64,000 nucleotides of DNA. Origin: Arthrobacter sp. Marseille-P9274 (GTDB lineage Bacteria > Actinomycetota > Actinomycetes > Actinomycetales > Micrococcaceae). The position numbers and the translations under genes were made by a program. The stretch lies in assembly GCF_946892675.1 (NCBI RefSeq), contig NZ_CAMPOV010000003.1:372001-436000 (forward strand). The letters run 5' to 3'. Positions 34,042 through 44,438 of this stretch are shown here, one piece after another. How positions within the stretch are numbered: the first letter of the stretch is position 1; each line of letters starts with the position of its first letter. The notes below the pieces were generated by a model. The model worked only from the letters and a program-made list of their open reading frames with translations, did no database searches and was not told where the DNA came from.

Positions 34042-35258
34042 GTAGAAATCCTCTGGATCGGGTCCTCGTCGGACGTCCTGGCGGACTGCACACTCCGCTG
34101 CACAACGGCAGCCGGTACGGCAAGTGCCGGGCGCTGGGTTAACCCTAATTCTGCCCCGCCCACATTGTCCGTTCCTGTCCCGAACCTGTGACGAAACTGT
34201 GCGCCGGACGCCCGGGATGAGCATTGTCGGACACGTGCCCGCTGACCGGCACTTCGTGTGCCTCGGAGTTTTTGCCGCCGGCGGCCTCGGGCTCGTCGTC
34301 GCCGAAGGATGCATTCATCGTCGCCGAAGGCGGCGTCTCCTACCGGGACGCCGGGCTGTGGAACGACGCGTAGCGAGACGCGCCGAAGCCAGTTGTCTGC
34401 CGCCCTGAGGTCAGTTGAGCTTGCGCAGTTGGGAGGGACTGACTGCCACCGCAACGTCCCGCACGAAAGCTTGTCCGGTACCGCAGAGCCGAAGGCGTCC
34501 CCTGCAAGAGGCGGTTTCTGCGGTTTCGGCGAGGGCTTCCACCGGGTCGGCCTCGTTTAGGCCCTAACCGGAGGCACGGACCGGACGAACCGGCCGTCCT
34601 GTCGGAGATGGAAGGACGTGGTGCCGCCGTAGCCGGCTTTGGAGATCGCCGTCGGCGCCGCCCGCTCCCAGACGGCTGTCTCGTCACTCATCTCCCGCAC
34701 CACCTGCGATTTGGGCCGATGCCGGACGATCTCCGAACGCGGGCCTCGGTCCGGCGCACCTGTATCCAGGCTATGTGCTCATTCATGTCCACACAGATGT
34801 CATCCTTGGACTCAGCGACGTCTAGGCGCCAGTTCAACCGGGCCCACCCGGCGTGAGGTGCGTTGCCGACTTGAGGCGATCGTCGCCGGAATACGCCGCC
34901 GGTCGCCGCCTCAGACCGGGAGCGGGTCTGGGCCTTCGTCCTCCTACCGGGTTGCCTTTACGCCATCATCTGCTGCAATTACGATCGTCCATCTCAGTGC
35001 GATCAGACCGCAGTTCATACTTATGAACTGCGGTCGGAGTCCGGACCTGCTTTGACGACGTAGTCCCCTATGTCAGAGCAATGCTGGGGATGTGGCGGCC
35101 ATTTGTTGCCGGGACAGGGGCGTGGGTACTGGCAGATAGCAGCCAGCTGAACGGGTTCCGTGGGCGCTGCGTGCCGCCGCTCTAGCCATAGCTTTGGGCA
35201 GGGTTTGCGGCGCCGCACGGAAAGCTATTACGTCGGTGTTACTGGTTAGGCTGGTCCG
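34042..35258. other. 1.2-kb intergenic region left of the Wadjet operon
   Basis: There is no supported gene. A short plus-strand frame ending at TAG 34371-34373 (with KDAFIVAEGGVSYRDAGLW near its end) reads like the tail of a real protein and may be a gene remnant. A 30-bp palindrome at 35006-35035 lies 224 bp before jetA. The rest shows no repeat or RNA that I recognise. Confidence 0.4.
35006..35035. promoter_or_regulatory. 30-bp perfect palindrome upstream of jetABCD
   Basis: GACCGCAGTTCATA, a two-base centre (CT), then TATGAACTGCGGTC: a perfect 14-bp inverted repeat. It is 224 bp before the jetA start. The AT-containing arms and near-zero loop suit an operator for a dimeric repressor better than a transcription terminator. 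Confidence 0.5.
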
Positions 35259-36713
35259 GTGAGCGTTATCCGTGCGGCGCTAACCGCGCAAAGACTGCTG
35301 GCCGAGGAACCGGCCTGGAAAATGCTGCGTGCCCGTAACGCGGCCATGGCCGTAGCACTGCTGGGTGAGCACCTCGGGGGCGAACAGCGCCGTCTCCCGG
35401 CACCGGTCCTCTTCGAACGGCTGGAGGAAGACCTCGAGGAATTGCGCGGCAACGGTTTCGACCTGCCACAGACGGCCCAGGCATACTGCACAGAATGGCG
35501 GAATGACAATATCCTGATCCGGCGCACCTCGGAGGCCGCCCGTGAGGAGACCTTGGAGCTATCGCAGGGTGCGCTCGCAGCCATTCGCTTTGTTAGCCAG
35601 CTCACCGAACCCCGTCAAGCGGTCACAGAGTCCCGCCTTGCCACCATCCTCGACCGGCTCCGTGTGTTGGCCCGTGACACCGATCCGGACTCCACTGCCC
35701 GCTTGGCGTCGCTGCAGGAGGAACGGGACCGACTGGATCAGCTGATCGACCGGGTCGCCGCGGGGGACGTCGGTATTTTGCCCATGGAACAGGCCGTGGA
35801 GCGTGTCCGGGACATCCTCTCCATGGTCGAAGAGGTTCCCACGGATTTCGCCCGCGTCCGGGGCGACTTGGAGCAGCTCAACCGATCGCTTCGGGAGCGC
35901 CTTATCGGGCAGGAAGAATCCCGTGGCACCGTACTCGAGGACATTTTTCGCGGTGTCGATCTCTTGGAGCAGTCCGAAGCCGGCCGCAGCTTCAGCGGAT
36001 TTTATACCCTGCTGCTGGATCCCGAACGCGGACTCGAGTTCGAGGACAGCATCGCCGGCATCCTGGAGAGGGAGTTCATCGACCGCCTCACCCCGGCCCA
36101 GACCCGAACTTTGCGGCGAATCCTGCCCACCTTGCAGGATCGCAGCTCGGAAATCCATGCGGTCATGACGGCTTTCAGCCGCAGCCTGCGCCGTTTCGTC
36201 CAGTCGCAGGAACTGCAGGAAGACCGACTGATTAACCAGAATCTGCGCAATGCCCTGAGGGAGGCGATGAACACGGCGCAGACCGTCCGCGCATATGCCC
36301 GAACTCAGCTGGTCCTGGACCTGACAAGCGTCCCGCTGGGCTCCGTGTCGGCCCTGAAATTGCATAACCCTGCGGATTTCGAATCGGCACAGGAAGTCGT
36401 CGCCCATGAAGCGGCACCTGTCAACATCGAGGATCTGCGTGAGCTCGCCCGCGCCTCGGAAATCGACATGGAGGAACTGACCGTCAACGTGAACCTCGTC
36501 CTCGACGAACAGGGCCCGGCCACCATCTCGGACGTCCTCGCCGCGCGTCCTGCGACCCAGGGTGTGGCCAGCGTCGTGGGCTTGCTCGTCCTGGCAGAGG
36601 AGCACGCGCGCCAGTTGGACGGACGCGAGGACATCGCTTGGCAGTCGACCCTGGGCGCTATCCGCCGCGGCAGCGTGAGCCGCTACCTGTTCTGCGAAAG
36701 GATCAATCCGTGA
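35259..36713 (+). CDS. jetA: Wadjet JetA (DUF3375, kleisin-like)
   Basis: This is a 484-residue DUF3375 protein, the kleisin/MukF-like bridging subunit of the Wadjet anti-plasmid SMC complex. It is largely helical, with an N-terminal winged-helix-like part (ARNAAMAVALLGEHLG), a long middle coiled region (LEQLNRSLRERLIGQEESRG, the SRGTVLEDIFRGVDLL motif) and a C-terminal winged-helix part. It starts at GTG 35259. Its TGA overlaps the GTG of jetB. The four genes run jetA-B-C-D with four-base overlaps, the usual type I Wadjet order. Confidence 0.93.
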   Translation: MSVIRAALTAQRLLAEEPAWKMLRARNAAMAVALLGEHLGGEQRRLPAPVLFERLEEDLEELRGNGFDLPQTAQAYCTEWRNDNILIRRTSEAAREETLELSQGALAAIRFVSQLTEPRQAVTESRLATILDRLRVLARDTDPDSTARLASLQEERDRLDQLIDRVAAGDVGILPMEQAVERVRDILSMVEEVPTDFARVRGDLEQLNRSLRERLIGQEESRGTVLEDIFRGVDLLEQSEAGRSFSGFYTLLLDPERGLEFEDSIAGILEREFIDRLTPAQTRTLRRILPTLQDRSSEIHAVMTAFSRSLRRFVQSQELQEDRLINQNLRNALREAMNTAQTVRAYARTQLVLDLTSVPLGSVSALKLHNPADFESAQEVVAHEAAPVNIEDLRELARASEIDMEELTVNVNLVLDEQGPATISDVLAARPATQGVASVVGLLVLAEEHARQLDGREDIAWQSTLGAIRRGSVSRYLFCERINP

Positions 36714-37402
36714 CCGAGCCAGTCACCGCCTCCGACGGCGTGCTTACAAAGCCGAACTCCGACGTCGCAGTGTGGGACGGCGACCCCGGCGCCTTGCGCG
36801 AGCCGTCCCGCCGGGCCTTGGTCCAGTTGTTGCGTGGTCCGTACTTATCGGCGGCTAACCATTCCCACCTGTGGACCGCGCTCCTTGCGGACGAGGACTC
36901 GATCCGATCCCGGCTGGCGGACATGTTTCTGGAGCTCGTCACGGACGAGGCCGCGCAGGTTGCGTTTGTGCGCAATATCAGCGCAGAAGCCGAGACACCC
37001 AAGGTCCTGCGCACCGCCACACTGACGTTCCTTGACACCGCGCTGCTGCTGCATCTGCGCCAGCAGCTGCTCCATGACGCCAGCGGAGGAAAAACCATTG
37101 TCGGTGCCGACGAAATAGCGGACCAGCTACAGGTGTATCGAGGTAAGGACAATGCCGACCCGGCCGGGTTTTCGAAGCGGGTCAATTCTTCATGGCAGAA
37201 GATGGTGAAGTATGGGCTCCTTGCCACCACTTCCACCGAGGGCCGGTATGAGGTCTCCCCGGTACTGCGGCTAGTCTTCGGGCCTGAGGAAATCGCCGCA
37301 GTGCAGCAGGAGTACCGCCGGCTCGCCGCCGAGGCGCGCAAGGATTCCGACGACGGCGAAGCATCCGAGCGTGTGGATGCCGGGGATGAGGAGGGCGAAT
37401 GA
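36710..37402 (+). CDS. jetB: Wadjet JetB (DUF4194, kite-like)
   Basis: This is a 230-residue DUF4194 protein, the KITE/MukE-like subunit that bridges the kleisin and SMC in Wadjet. It has two winged-helix parts: an early RRALVQLLRGPYLSAANHSH and a later GADEIADQLQVYR then WQKMVKYGLLATTSTEGRYE wing. The tail is acidic. GTG 36710 overlaps the jetA stop, and its own end overlaps the jetC ATG by four bases, so translation is coupled. Confidence 0.92.
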   Translation: MTEPVTASDGVLTKPNSDVAVWDGDPGALREPSRRALVQLLRGPYLSAANHSHLWTALLADEDSIRSRLADMFLELVTDEAAQVAFVRNISAEAETPKVLRTATLTFLDTALLLHLRQQLLHDASGGKTIVGADEIADQLQVYRGKDNADPAGFSKRVNSSWQKMVKYGLLATTSTEGRYEVSPVLRLVFGPEEIAAVQQEYRRLAAEARKDSDDGEASERVDAGDEEGE

Positions 37403-40400
37403 ATTCCAGCAATCGCGCCGCCGGCAGCCAGATCCACCCCGGACAATGGCGACTGGACCGGTTAGAGGTACTGAACTGGGGTACCTTCCAGGGCCACCAT
37501 CGGGTGGACGTTGCCCGCAGGGGCTTCCTGCTCACCGGTCATTCCGGCTCGGGCAAGTCATCGCTGGTGGACGCCATCTCGGCAGTGCTGACGCCCCGGA
37601 TGCAGCTGCGTTTCAATGCCGCCGCGCAGGACACCGCCGCCCGTGGGGAAGACCGCAGCCTGGTCAGCTATTTGCGCGGTGCCTGGCGACGCAGTGCGAA
37701 CGAGGAAACGGGGGAAGTCTCCAGCGACTACCTGCGCACCGGGGCTACCTTCAGCGGCATCCTACTGCGGTACACAAACGGCACCGGCGGCAAGCCCGTA
37801 GTTCTGGTCAAGCTCTACCACCTGCGCCGCGGCAGCAACACCCCGGCCGAGGTTTCCGAGCTCAGCCTGCTCCTGCAGGAAGAGGTGGCGTTGACGAACT
37901 TCGTCGACTACCTGCGCAACGGGTTGGAGACGCGGCGGATCAAGGCGGACTGGCCGGATGCCTCCGTGACAGACCAGCATTCGCGTTTCTCCGCCCGCTT
38001 CTGCCGACTGCTGGGCATCCAAGGTGAGAACGCCGTGCTGCTGCTACACAAGACGCAGTCAGCGAAGTCGCTGGGGAATCTGGATGAGCTGTTCCGGTCC
38101 TTCATGCTGGATAAACCAAAGACCTTCGCGCTGGCGGAGAACGCGGTGGCGCAGTTCGGGGAACTGTCCGAGGCCCACCGGCTCGTGGTGGAGGCCCGCG
38201 CACAGGTGGAGTTGCTGCGCCGGCTGGAGGAGCCGTCCCGGATCTTCGAGGACAGCAGCGCGGCGGCCGCCGCTGCAGAACGGCTGGCACAGGCGCTTCC
38301 GGTTTTCAAGAACGCCTGGAAGCTGAAACTAGCTGAGCATGAACGGGGCGAAGCGGAAACGGCCGTGCGGGCCGCCGACCATGAGGTGTTGCAGGCAACG
38401 AAACTGGTCGACGAACTCGAAACTGCGCATAGTCTGGCGCGCCAACAGGCGGACCAGCGCGGCGGCCAAGAGCTGAAGCTGCAGCAGGATCGGCTCGACC
38501 TGGCCGTCGAGCAGGAACGCGATGTCCGCGCCCGCCGGGCGGAGGCAGCCGGCCGACTGGAGGCTGTAGGGGTTACCTTCCCCGAAACCTTCGCCGAGTT
38601 CGAGGAACTACGCGCCACCGCCCGCACGGAACGGGCCGCGCTGGACGCCGCTCAGCAGCAGGGCAAGGCTACGCTGCTGGAGCTGCACGAGGAATTCGCT
38701 GCAGCCAAGGGCTCGGTGCGGGAACTCGAGAAGGAACTGGCCTCGCTGCGCAGGAGGCGCTCCAATCTGCCGGACCGCCTGGTCGCGGCCCGTCAACACG
38801 TGGCCGCTACAGCTGGCCTGCCAGCCACCGCCTTTCCGTTCGCCGGTGAACTGCTGCAGGTGCGCAGCGAATTCGCTGACTGGACGGGCGCAGTTGAACG
38901 CGTGTTGCGGCCGCTGGCCACCGTGATGCTGGTTCCCGAAGCCCACATTGCCGCCGTGCGTGAGGCCGTTGACGGACTCTTCCTCGGCGCGCGGTTGGTG
39001 TTCGAGAGCGTGCCTACACACCCGGGACCGGTGCGGACGGTGCATTCCGCCAATTCGCTGGTGCACCGCGTCGAGGTCCAGCAAGGCCCGATGTTCACTT
39101 GGCTGTCCTCGGTGCTCTCCCGCCAGTACGATTTCGAATGTGTCGAGTCCGCGGCGGAGCTTGCTGGACCAGATCAGGCCGTGACAAGGGCAGGACAGGT
39201 CAAGCGCTCCCGCACCCGCCATGAAAAGGACGACCGGAGCCGGGTCGATGACCGCAGCCAGTGGCTCCTTGGCTTCGACAACGCGGATAAGGTGGAACAT
39301 CTGGTGTCGCTGGTAAGGCGGGCCCGCGCTGACCAGGCCGAGGCAGAGAGCCGGCTGGACCGCGCCCAGGCGGCACAGGACGCTGAACAACAGCGTGTCC
39401 GGGCACTTGAGTTCCTGGACCAACGGGACTGGGACCAGCTCGACGTCGAATCGGCAGTCGAGCGCACCGCAGCCCAACGGGACCAGCTGGCCGAACTGCG
39501 CGTAACGAGGAAGGACCTGCAGGCCGCCGAGGCCGCGGCCGAAGCGGCGGCCAACCGGCTGGAGGCTGCCCGGAAGTCGCAGCAGGCGCGCTTAAGGAAG
39601 CACGCCGCAGCGGCCGCCGTGCTGGACGGTATCGCCCGCGTCATTGAGCAGCTCTCGGCGACCGTGGATGCCAGGATTCCGGTGCCCGGTCCGCTCGCCG
39701 AGGCCCTCGAACAGCGGTTCCTCGCCGTGCGGCGCAGTATTTCGCATCAGGTGATCGACGACGTCGCTCTCAGCGTAGCCAACCGGCTCACCGCCGAGGA
39801 GAAGCAGGCCACAGCGCTGGCTGATAAGGCCCGCACCACGTTCATGGCTGTAGCGACTGACTTTTCCCGGAGGTGGCCGGCCAAGGCCGGGGACCTGAGC
39901 CCCTCAATCGAGGACCGGGCCGGGTACCTAGCTATGCTCGGCCAGCTCGTCGCGGACCGGCTACCCGACTTTGAATCGCGGTTTTTCGAGCTGCTGGAAC
40001 GGCAGTCGCAGCAGAACGTGGCACAGCTGGCCAACGAAATCCGGCGCGCGCCAGGAGAAGTGCGGGAACGCATCGCCCCGGTCAATACGTCATTGGGCCG
40101 CTCCGCCTTCGATGCCGGCCGGTTCCTGAAGATCGTGGTGAAGGAGAACCGCGGCGAGCTGGGACGCCAGTTCCTGGCGGATCTGCAAACTATCAGTGCC
40201 GGTTCCTGGATGGTGCAGGAGCGCGACGCGGCCGAGGCCAAATTCGAAGTCATGCGGCGGCTCATGGAGCGGCTGGCGTCCAGCGAGGCGGCCGATGCGT
40301 CCTGGCGGCGGCACTGCCTGGACACGCGCCTGCATGTCCGTTTTACCGCTACCGAGGTCGACGGCGAGGGCCGGACCGTGAACGTGCACGATTCCAGCGC

Positions 40401-40794
40401 CGGACTCTCCGGCGGCCAGCGGCAGAAGCTGGTCACGTTCTGCCTGGCCGCCGCCCTCCGCTACCAATTGGCGGGAGAGGACGAGGACATCCCCCGATAC
40501 GGGACCGTCATCATGGATGAAGCATTCGACAAGGCGGACAGCCGGTTCACCCGCATGGCCATGGACATCTTCCAGGAATTCGGTTTCCACATGGTGCTGG
40601 CCACGCCGCTAAAGCTGCTGCAGACGCTCGAGGACTACATCGGTGGTATGGCCGTTGTGACCTGCAAGGACTTCCGCGATTCGCAGGTCGGTTCGGTGGA
40701 GATCGCCGATTCCAGCGGAGATATTGCTTCCGGACCCGATGAGCCTACGGATCTCAAAGTCGAGCCCGATGCCGCGGAGGTGGCATTGTTTTGA
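37399..40794 (+). CDS. jetC: Wadjet JetC (SMC/MukB-like ATPase)
   Basis: This is a 1131-residue SMC-type motor that extrudes DNA loops and identifies small circular plasmids. The Walker A is GHSGSGKSS (47-55), followed by two very long coiled coils rich in Glu/Arg/Ala with a globular hinge-like part around 480-620 (ATAFPFAGELLQV, VMLVPEAHIAAVREA). The C-terminal head carries the signature GLSGGQRQKLV near 1005, and Walker B TVIMDEAFDKAD near 1037. The length matches JetC. Its stop overlaps the TTG start of jetD. Confidence 0.95.
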   Translation: MNSSNRAAGSQIHPGQWRLDRLEVLNWGTFQGHHRVDVARRGFLLTGHSGSGKSSLVDAISAVLTPRMQLRFNAAAQDTAARGEDRSLVSYLRGAWRRSANEETGEVSSDYLRTGATFSGILLRYTNGTGGKPVVLVKLYHLRRGSNTPAEVSELSLLLQEEVALTNFVDYLRNGLETRRIKADWPDASVTDQHSRFSARFCRLLGIQGENAVLLLHKTQSAKSLGNLDELFRSFMLDKPKTFALAENAVAQFGELSEAHRLVVEARAQVELLRRLEEPSRIFEDSSAAAAAAERLAQALPVFKNAWKLKLAEHERGEAETAVRAADHEVLQATKLVDELETAHSLARQQADQRGGQELKLQQDRLDLAVEQERDVRARRAEAAGRLEAVGVTFPETFAEFEELRATARTERAALDAAQQQGKATLLELHEEFAAAKGSVRELEKELASLRRRRSNLPDRLVAARQHVAATAGLPATAFPFAGELLQVRSEFADWTGAVERVLRPLATVMLVPEAHIAAVREAVDGLFLGARLVFESVPTHPGPVRTVHSANSLVHRVEVQQGPMFTWLSSVLSRQYDFECVESAAELAGPDQAVTRAGQVKRSRTRHEKDDRSRVDDRSQWLLGFDNADKVEHLVSLVRRARADQAEAESRLDRAQAAQDAEQQRVRALEFLDQRDWDQLDVESAVERTAAQRDQLAELRVTRKDLQAAEAAAEAAANRLEAARKSQQARLRKHAAAAAVLDGIARVIEQLSATVDARIPVPGPLAEALEQRFLAVRRSISHQVIDDVALSVANRLTAEEKQATALADKARTTFMAVATDFSRRWPAKAGDLSPSIEDRAGYLAMLGQLVADRLPDFESRFFELLERQSQQNVAQLANEIRRAPGEVRERIAPVNTSLGRSAFDAGRFLKIVVKENRGELGRQFLADLQTISAGSWMVQERDAAEAKFEVMRRLMERLASSEAADASWRRHCLDTRLHVRFTATEVDGEGRTVNVHDSSAGLSGGQRQKLVTFCLAAALRYQLAGEDEDIPRYGTVIMDEAFDKADSRFTRMAMDIFQEFGFHMVLATPLKLLQTLEDYIGGMAVVTCKDFRDSQVGSVEIADSSGDIASGPDEPTDLKVEPDAAEVALF

Positions 40795-41960
40795 ACCCTG
40801 CCCCAGTGACTCCCCAAGCGGCCCGTGCACAGGTCCGCAGAAAGTATGAGCGATTGTTCGGCAGCTGGGCCACATCGGAGACCACCAGCCCTCTGCTCGG
40901 CATGCCGCTGCATCCTCCGACCGAACGGCAGGCCCTCGCAGACCAGGGCTCGACAGTCGCATGGGTGAAATCATGGACCGGGATAGAACACGTGGTGTGG
41001 AGCGAGCGGCAGTGGGCCAGCCTGGGCCGGCAGTCTGTACCCGACCGCCTGATGCTTGACGGGCCGGACGAGGTTGCCCACTTCTGCAGCATGGGATCCC
41101 ACTGGCGCCGGATCTCAGGCCGCTGCACGCGAATGCTGGAAGCCTTTCCCGCGGCGGACGGCGCTCTCCAGTCCGCCCTGGTCCGGTCCGCGACCGAACT
41201 GGCGGCTATGGAGGAAGACGACTTCACCCGGCTTTTCGGAGTGTTGACGTGGCTGGCCGGGAATCCGGATTCCGGACTCTACATCCGCCAGCTGCCGATC
41301 CAAGGGGTGGACTCGAAGTGGGTCGGCAGCCGACGGTCCCTGGTGGAGCGGCTCCATCAGGCGATCACCGGACGAAGCAGCCTGGGCCTGGCTGCCAAAC
41401 CCGAACTCATCCGCCTGCGCTTCCTCGATCCGGAACTCGCGCCCGGCGGGCTAAGGGACGTGTCGGCCCCCCTTGAGGAGCTGGTGGAGCTCGACGTCCG
41501 GCCACGCACGGTTTTCGTTTTCGAGAACCTGGAGTCCGTCCTAGCGATGCCGGATTGGGCCGGCACGGTCGTCATCCACGGCTCCGGCTACGCAGTGGAC
41601 CGGCTGGCACGCATCCCATGGGTACAAGAGATGGGAGTGGTTTACTGGGGCGATCTAGACAGTCACGGATTCGGGATCCTGAACAGATTGCGAGCACAGG
41701 ACCTTGATGTTCGGACAGCACTCATGGACATCGACACACTGGATGCCTTCACCGACTTGTGTGTGCCGGAACCGAAACCCTATACGGGCGTTACGCAGCA
41801 TCTATTGTCCGACGAACTCATGATGCTCCAGCAGCTAGCCAAGCGCGGGAACGCGCGGTTGGAACAGGAACGGCTCGCTTGGCCAATCTGCCTCGCTGCG
41901 CTGTCCGCTGCGGCCGGAGTGGATGCTGGCGGGGAAACGACGTCGTTGCTCGGGGGCTGA
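40791..41960 (+). CDS. jetD: Wadjet JetD (Toprim-like nuclease subunit)
   Basis: This is a 389-residue DUF3322/DUF2220-type protein, the nuclease that cleaves plasmid DNA once the JetABC motor stalls on it. An N-terminal arm domain is followed by a topoisomerase VI A-like/Toprim region. This has Glu in VFVFENLES, the strand VVIHGSGYAVD and the DxD of YWGDLDSHGFGILNRLR. TTG 40791 overlaps the jetC stop (TTGA). All expected metal-binding acidic residues appear present, so the system looks intact. Confidence 0.92.
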   Translation: MNPAPVTPQAARAQVRRKYERLFGSWATSETTSPLLGMPLHPPTERQALADQGSTVAWVKSWTGIEHVVWSERQWASLGRQSVPDRLMLDGPDEVAHFCSMGSHWRRISGRCTRMLEAFPAADGALQSALVRSATELAAMEEDDFTRLFGVLTWLAGNPDSGLYIRQLPIQGVDSKWVGSRRSLVERLHQAITGRSSLGLAAKPELIRLRFLDPELAPGGLRDVSAPLEELVELDVRPRTVFVFENLESVLAMPDWAGTVVIHGSGYAVDRLARIPWVQEMGVVYWGDLDSHGFGILNRLRAQDLDVRTALMDIDTLDAFTDLCVPEPKPYTGVTQHLLSDELMMLQQLAKRGNARLEQERLAWPICLAALSAAAGVDAGGETTSLLGG

Positions 41961-42233
41961 GACGGCACGGCTTGCATCGGCGATATGCGACGGCTGCTAC
42001 CAACTTGGCCGGTTGCAGCGGACGACCGCTGCATTGTGCAGCTCAGGGTGACATCGAATGTGGGAGAACGGACGAACGACCATACGGTCAAAGCAGACCG
42101 CCACTTCATCAAGTGACTGGGCGCTTCGCTCGGACGCATACCGTCGGTCCAAGAAGCGCGGACCCTTCTATCAGGGCTTGGGAAAGAACTAGGCGTCATG
42201 CCAATGGGTTGCAAATCATTCCGTCTGGCGTCA

Positions 42234-42963
42234 TCAGACCGGCAAACGGTAGGGATACCCGCTTCCTTGTGAGGGCACGGCCATGCCAGCCAATTTAGCC
42301 AAATCGGCCAACAGTTCCTTCGGTTCCCGCGACAGATCCAGCGGAAACTCCGCTATTTCGACGTTAACGTTCTGCACCTTCCGCACCCGGACGGGCCCGG
42401 CATCCGCATACACCAGCCACGCCCACCGCACGCCCAGCGCTGTGCAATACGCGAGCATCTGGTACTGGTCTGCGTTCGGGTAACCGGACCACGAGGACGC
42501 CTTGTACTTCGCGTCAAACATGGCCACCGGCTTCCCGTCCACTACGTGTACGACGTCGGCAAACATCCTCACCCGGGGCCGGCGCGTTCCGTCCGGTTCA
42601 TCCAGCAAGCATTCGTACTGGCCCTCGGTTCGGCCGGGAACTCCTGACAGCGCCTCGCGGAGCGCAACGCTCACAAAGTCCTCAAACACCGTAGCCATGT
42701 TCACCACGAAAGACGCCACGCGCTGCCGTCCCAAGCCCGCTTCCGCAGACATGTTGCGCAGGACAATCTCTGCCAGCCGGAGTACGGGCCCGTAGTGCGC
42801 GTTCGCTCGGGACTCATCCCATGTGGGAAGGGGAGCCCCCCGCACGCAGCAGTGTCACCCCGTCGAGCTTTGCATCTAAGTGGGCAAGCCGGCCGCGCAG
42901 CACGGATGAGAGCCGTGGCAGCTGGAGCATCCGGCGCATAGCAGCCCGCAGGATCCGGTTTTC
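42234..42963 (-). pseudogene. mcrC C-terminal remnant (two lesions)
   Basis: Two frames cover the last part of an McrC-type nuclease subunit. The first runs from ENRILRAAMRRMLQLPRL through LSSVLRGRLAHLDAKLDG to LLRAG. One extra base in a six-C run (42836-42841) shifts into the second, GAPLPTWDESRANAHYGPVL. That frame ends with the PD-(D/E)xK core MFADVVHVV and VAMFDAKYKASS. Upstream, the McrC central region is missing: its N-terminal part (VQPDMRGGWQVLPAGRVGAV) is joined near 42964-42968 directly to ENRIL. The subunit cannot be made intact. Confidence 0.85.
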
Positions 42964-44438
42964 CGGCCCACATGCACTGCCCCGACGCGCCCAGCCGGCA
43001 GCACCTGCCAGCCGCCACGCATGTCTGGCTGCACCGAGACCAGGCTCGTACTGTTCAGCAGCGCAGCCGCCTCGGCGTCGAAGGCAGCAAACACCGGCTC
43101 CTGTTGGAGCTCGTCCAGAATCAGCTGCTGGGGCGCCTCACTGGCTTTGGGCACCGACGGTCTCCTCGCTGCCTGCCCGGACTCCGTCTGATCTTCCTCT
43201 ATGTAGTCCACTGCACCAAGCCTCCTCGCGGCCTTCTTCCGGATTGTTGCCAGTCCAAAACGCTCATGTACCTCTGCACGGCTCATCCGGCCGAAGTAAT
43301 GCTCCTCAAGCAAGGGCAGAAGCTCGTACCGCCAGATCCGCTCCAGGCCGGTGTCGCTTCCGGCGTGCTCCTTCATGAAGTAGGACGGGCCGATCATGAG
43401 GTCTCGATCGCCGGCCCCAAGCTCTGAGTTCAGCGCGTCCAACAGATGGGCGCGCAGCGGCTCCTTATCGTGGGCCTGCAGATACCGCCCCAGCATTCCT
43501 TCGATCATGCCTTCCTGCGGATGAAGTTCCACGAAGGCGAAGCGCCGGCGGATGGCGGCATCGACCATGGCGATGGACCGATCGGCGGTGTTCATGGTCC
43601 CGATGATGAACAGGTTCGGCGGCAGCACGAAGGTTTCGGTCGGGCTGTACTGCAGGTTGATGCTCTGGTCGCGATATTCGAGCAGGAAGTACAGCTCGCC
43701 GAAGACCTTGGCCAGATTTCCGCGGTTCATCTCGTCGATGATCAGGAAGAACGGCTTGTCCCGGTTGCCCTCGGCCGACCCTTCGGCCGCGATCTTCCGC
43801 AGCGGCCCGGGTTCCAGGCTGAAGCCGACCTGCCCGTCCTCACCCTGCGCCGGCCGATAGCCCTCGAAGAAGTCCTCATAGGCGTACGACGGATGGAACT
43901 GCACGGTCTTGACGTGGTCCCCATGTTCCTTTCCCGCGAGATAGCGGGCAATCTTCCCGGCCAGATACGTCTTGCCGGTGCTAGGAGGGCCGTAGAAAAC
44001 GATCTGGTTCCGGGTCTGCAGCAGTTCCGCAACCTCCCGCAGGTCCTCGCGCTTCACGTGCAGAGACGCGGCTAGCTCGTCGTCGGGCACACGGAGTCGG
44101 GGTACGACGGCGGGTTGCGGCAGATTCTCATTCGTGACCTCGCCGGCGTCATCCGGGAGCAAGTCCGGCGTTTCGCGCAGCCACTCTTTGATGACCGTCA
44201 GCCCGTCCGTGAAATCAACAATGGCGCCTTGTTCTTCCAACAGACGCGGCAAGGGCGCCGGCAAATCGCGGGCTTCAACCGATTCTCGACGCCAAGCCAC
44301 CTCCCACCTCAATCTCGAAGTGGGATCCTCCGCGTACTCTGCCTCGTCAACGACCACCCCTAGATAGGTGTGCCGCTTTGATTCTGCCGCACAAGCCAGG
44401 CCTTTTGCCCGCCGGTTCGCTTCCCGGAGCCAGACCAC
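42876..44438 (-). pseudogene. mcrB AAA+ GTPase part fused to mcrC N-terminus
   Basis: This frame encodes the McrB-type AAA+ NTPase: Walker A FYGPPSTGKTYLAGK, Walker B FFLIIDEMNRGNLAKVFGEL, and the sensor MNTADRSIAMVDAAIRRRF that is characteristic of McrB. It lacks a proper N-terminus. The first about 28 codons overlap, in another frame, the end of the upstream domain gene, and a segment appears deleted at the joint. After McrB it runs without a stop into McrC-like sequence (FDAEAAALLNSTSLVSVQPD) and then out of frame after GAVHVG. The ATPase could in principle still be made, but without partners. Confidence 0.85.
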
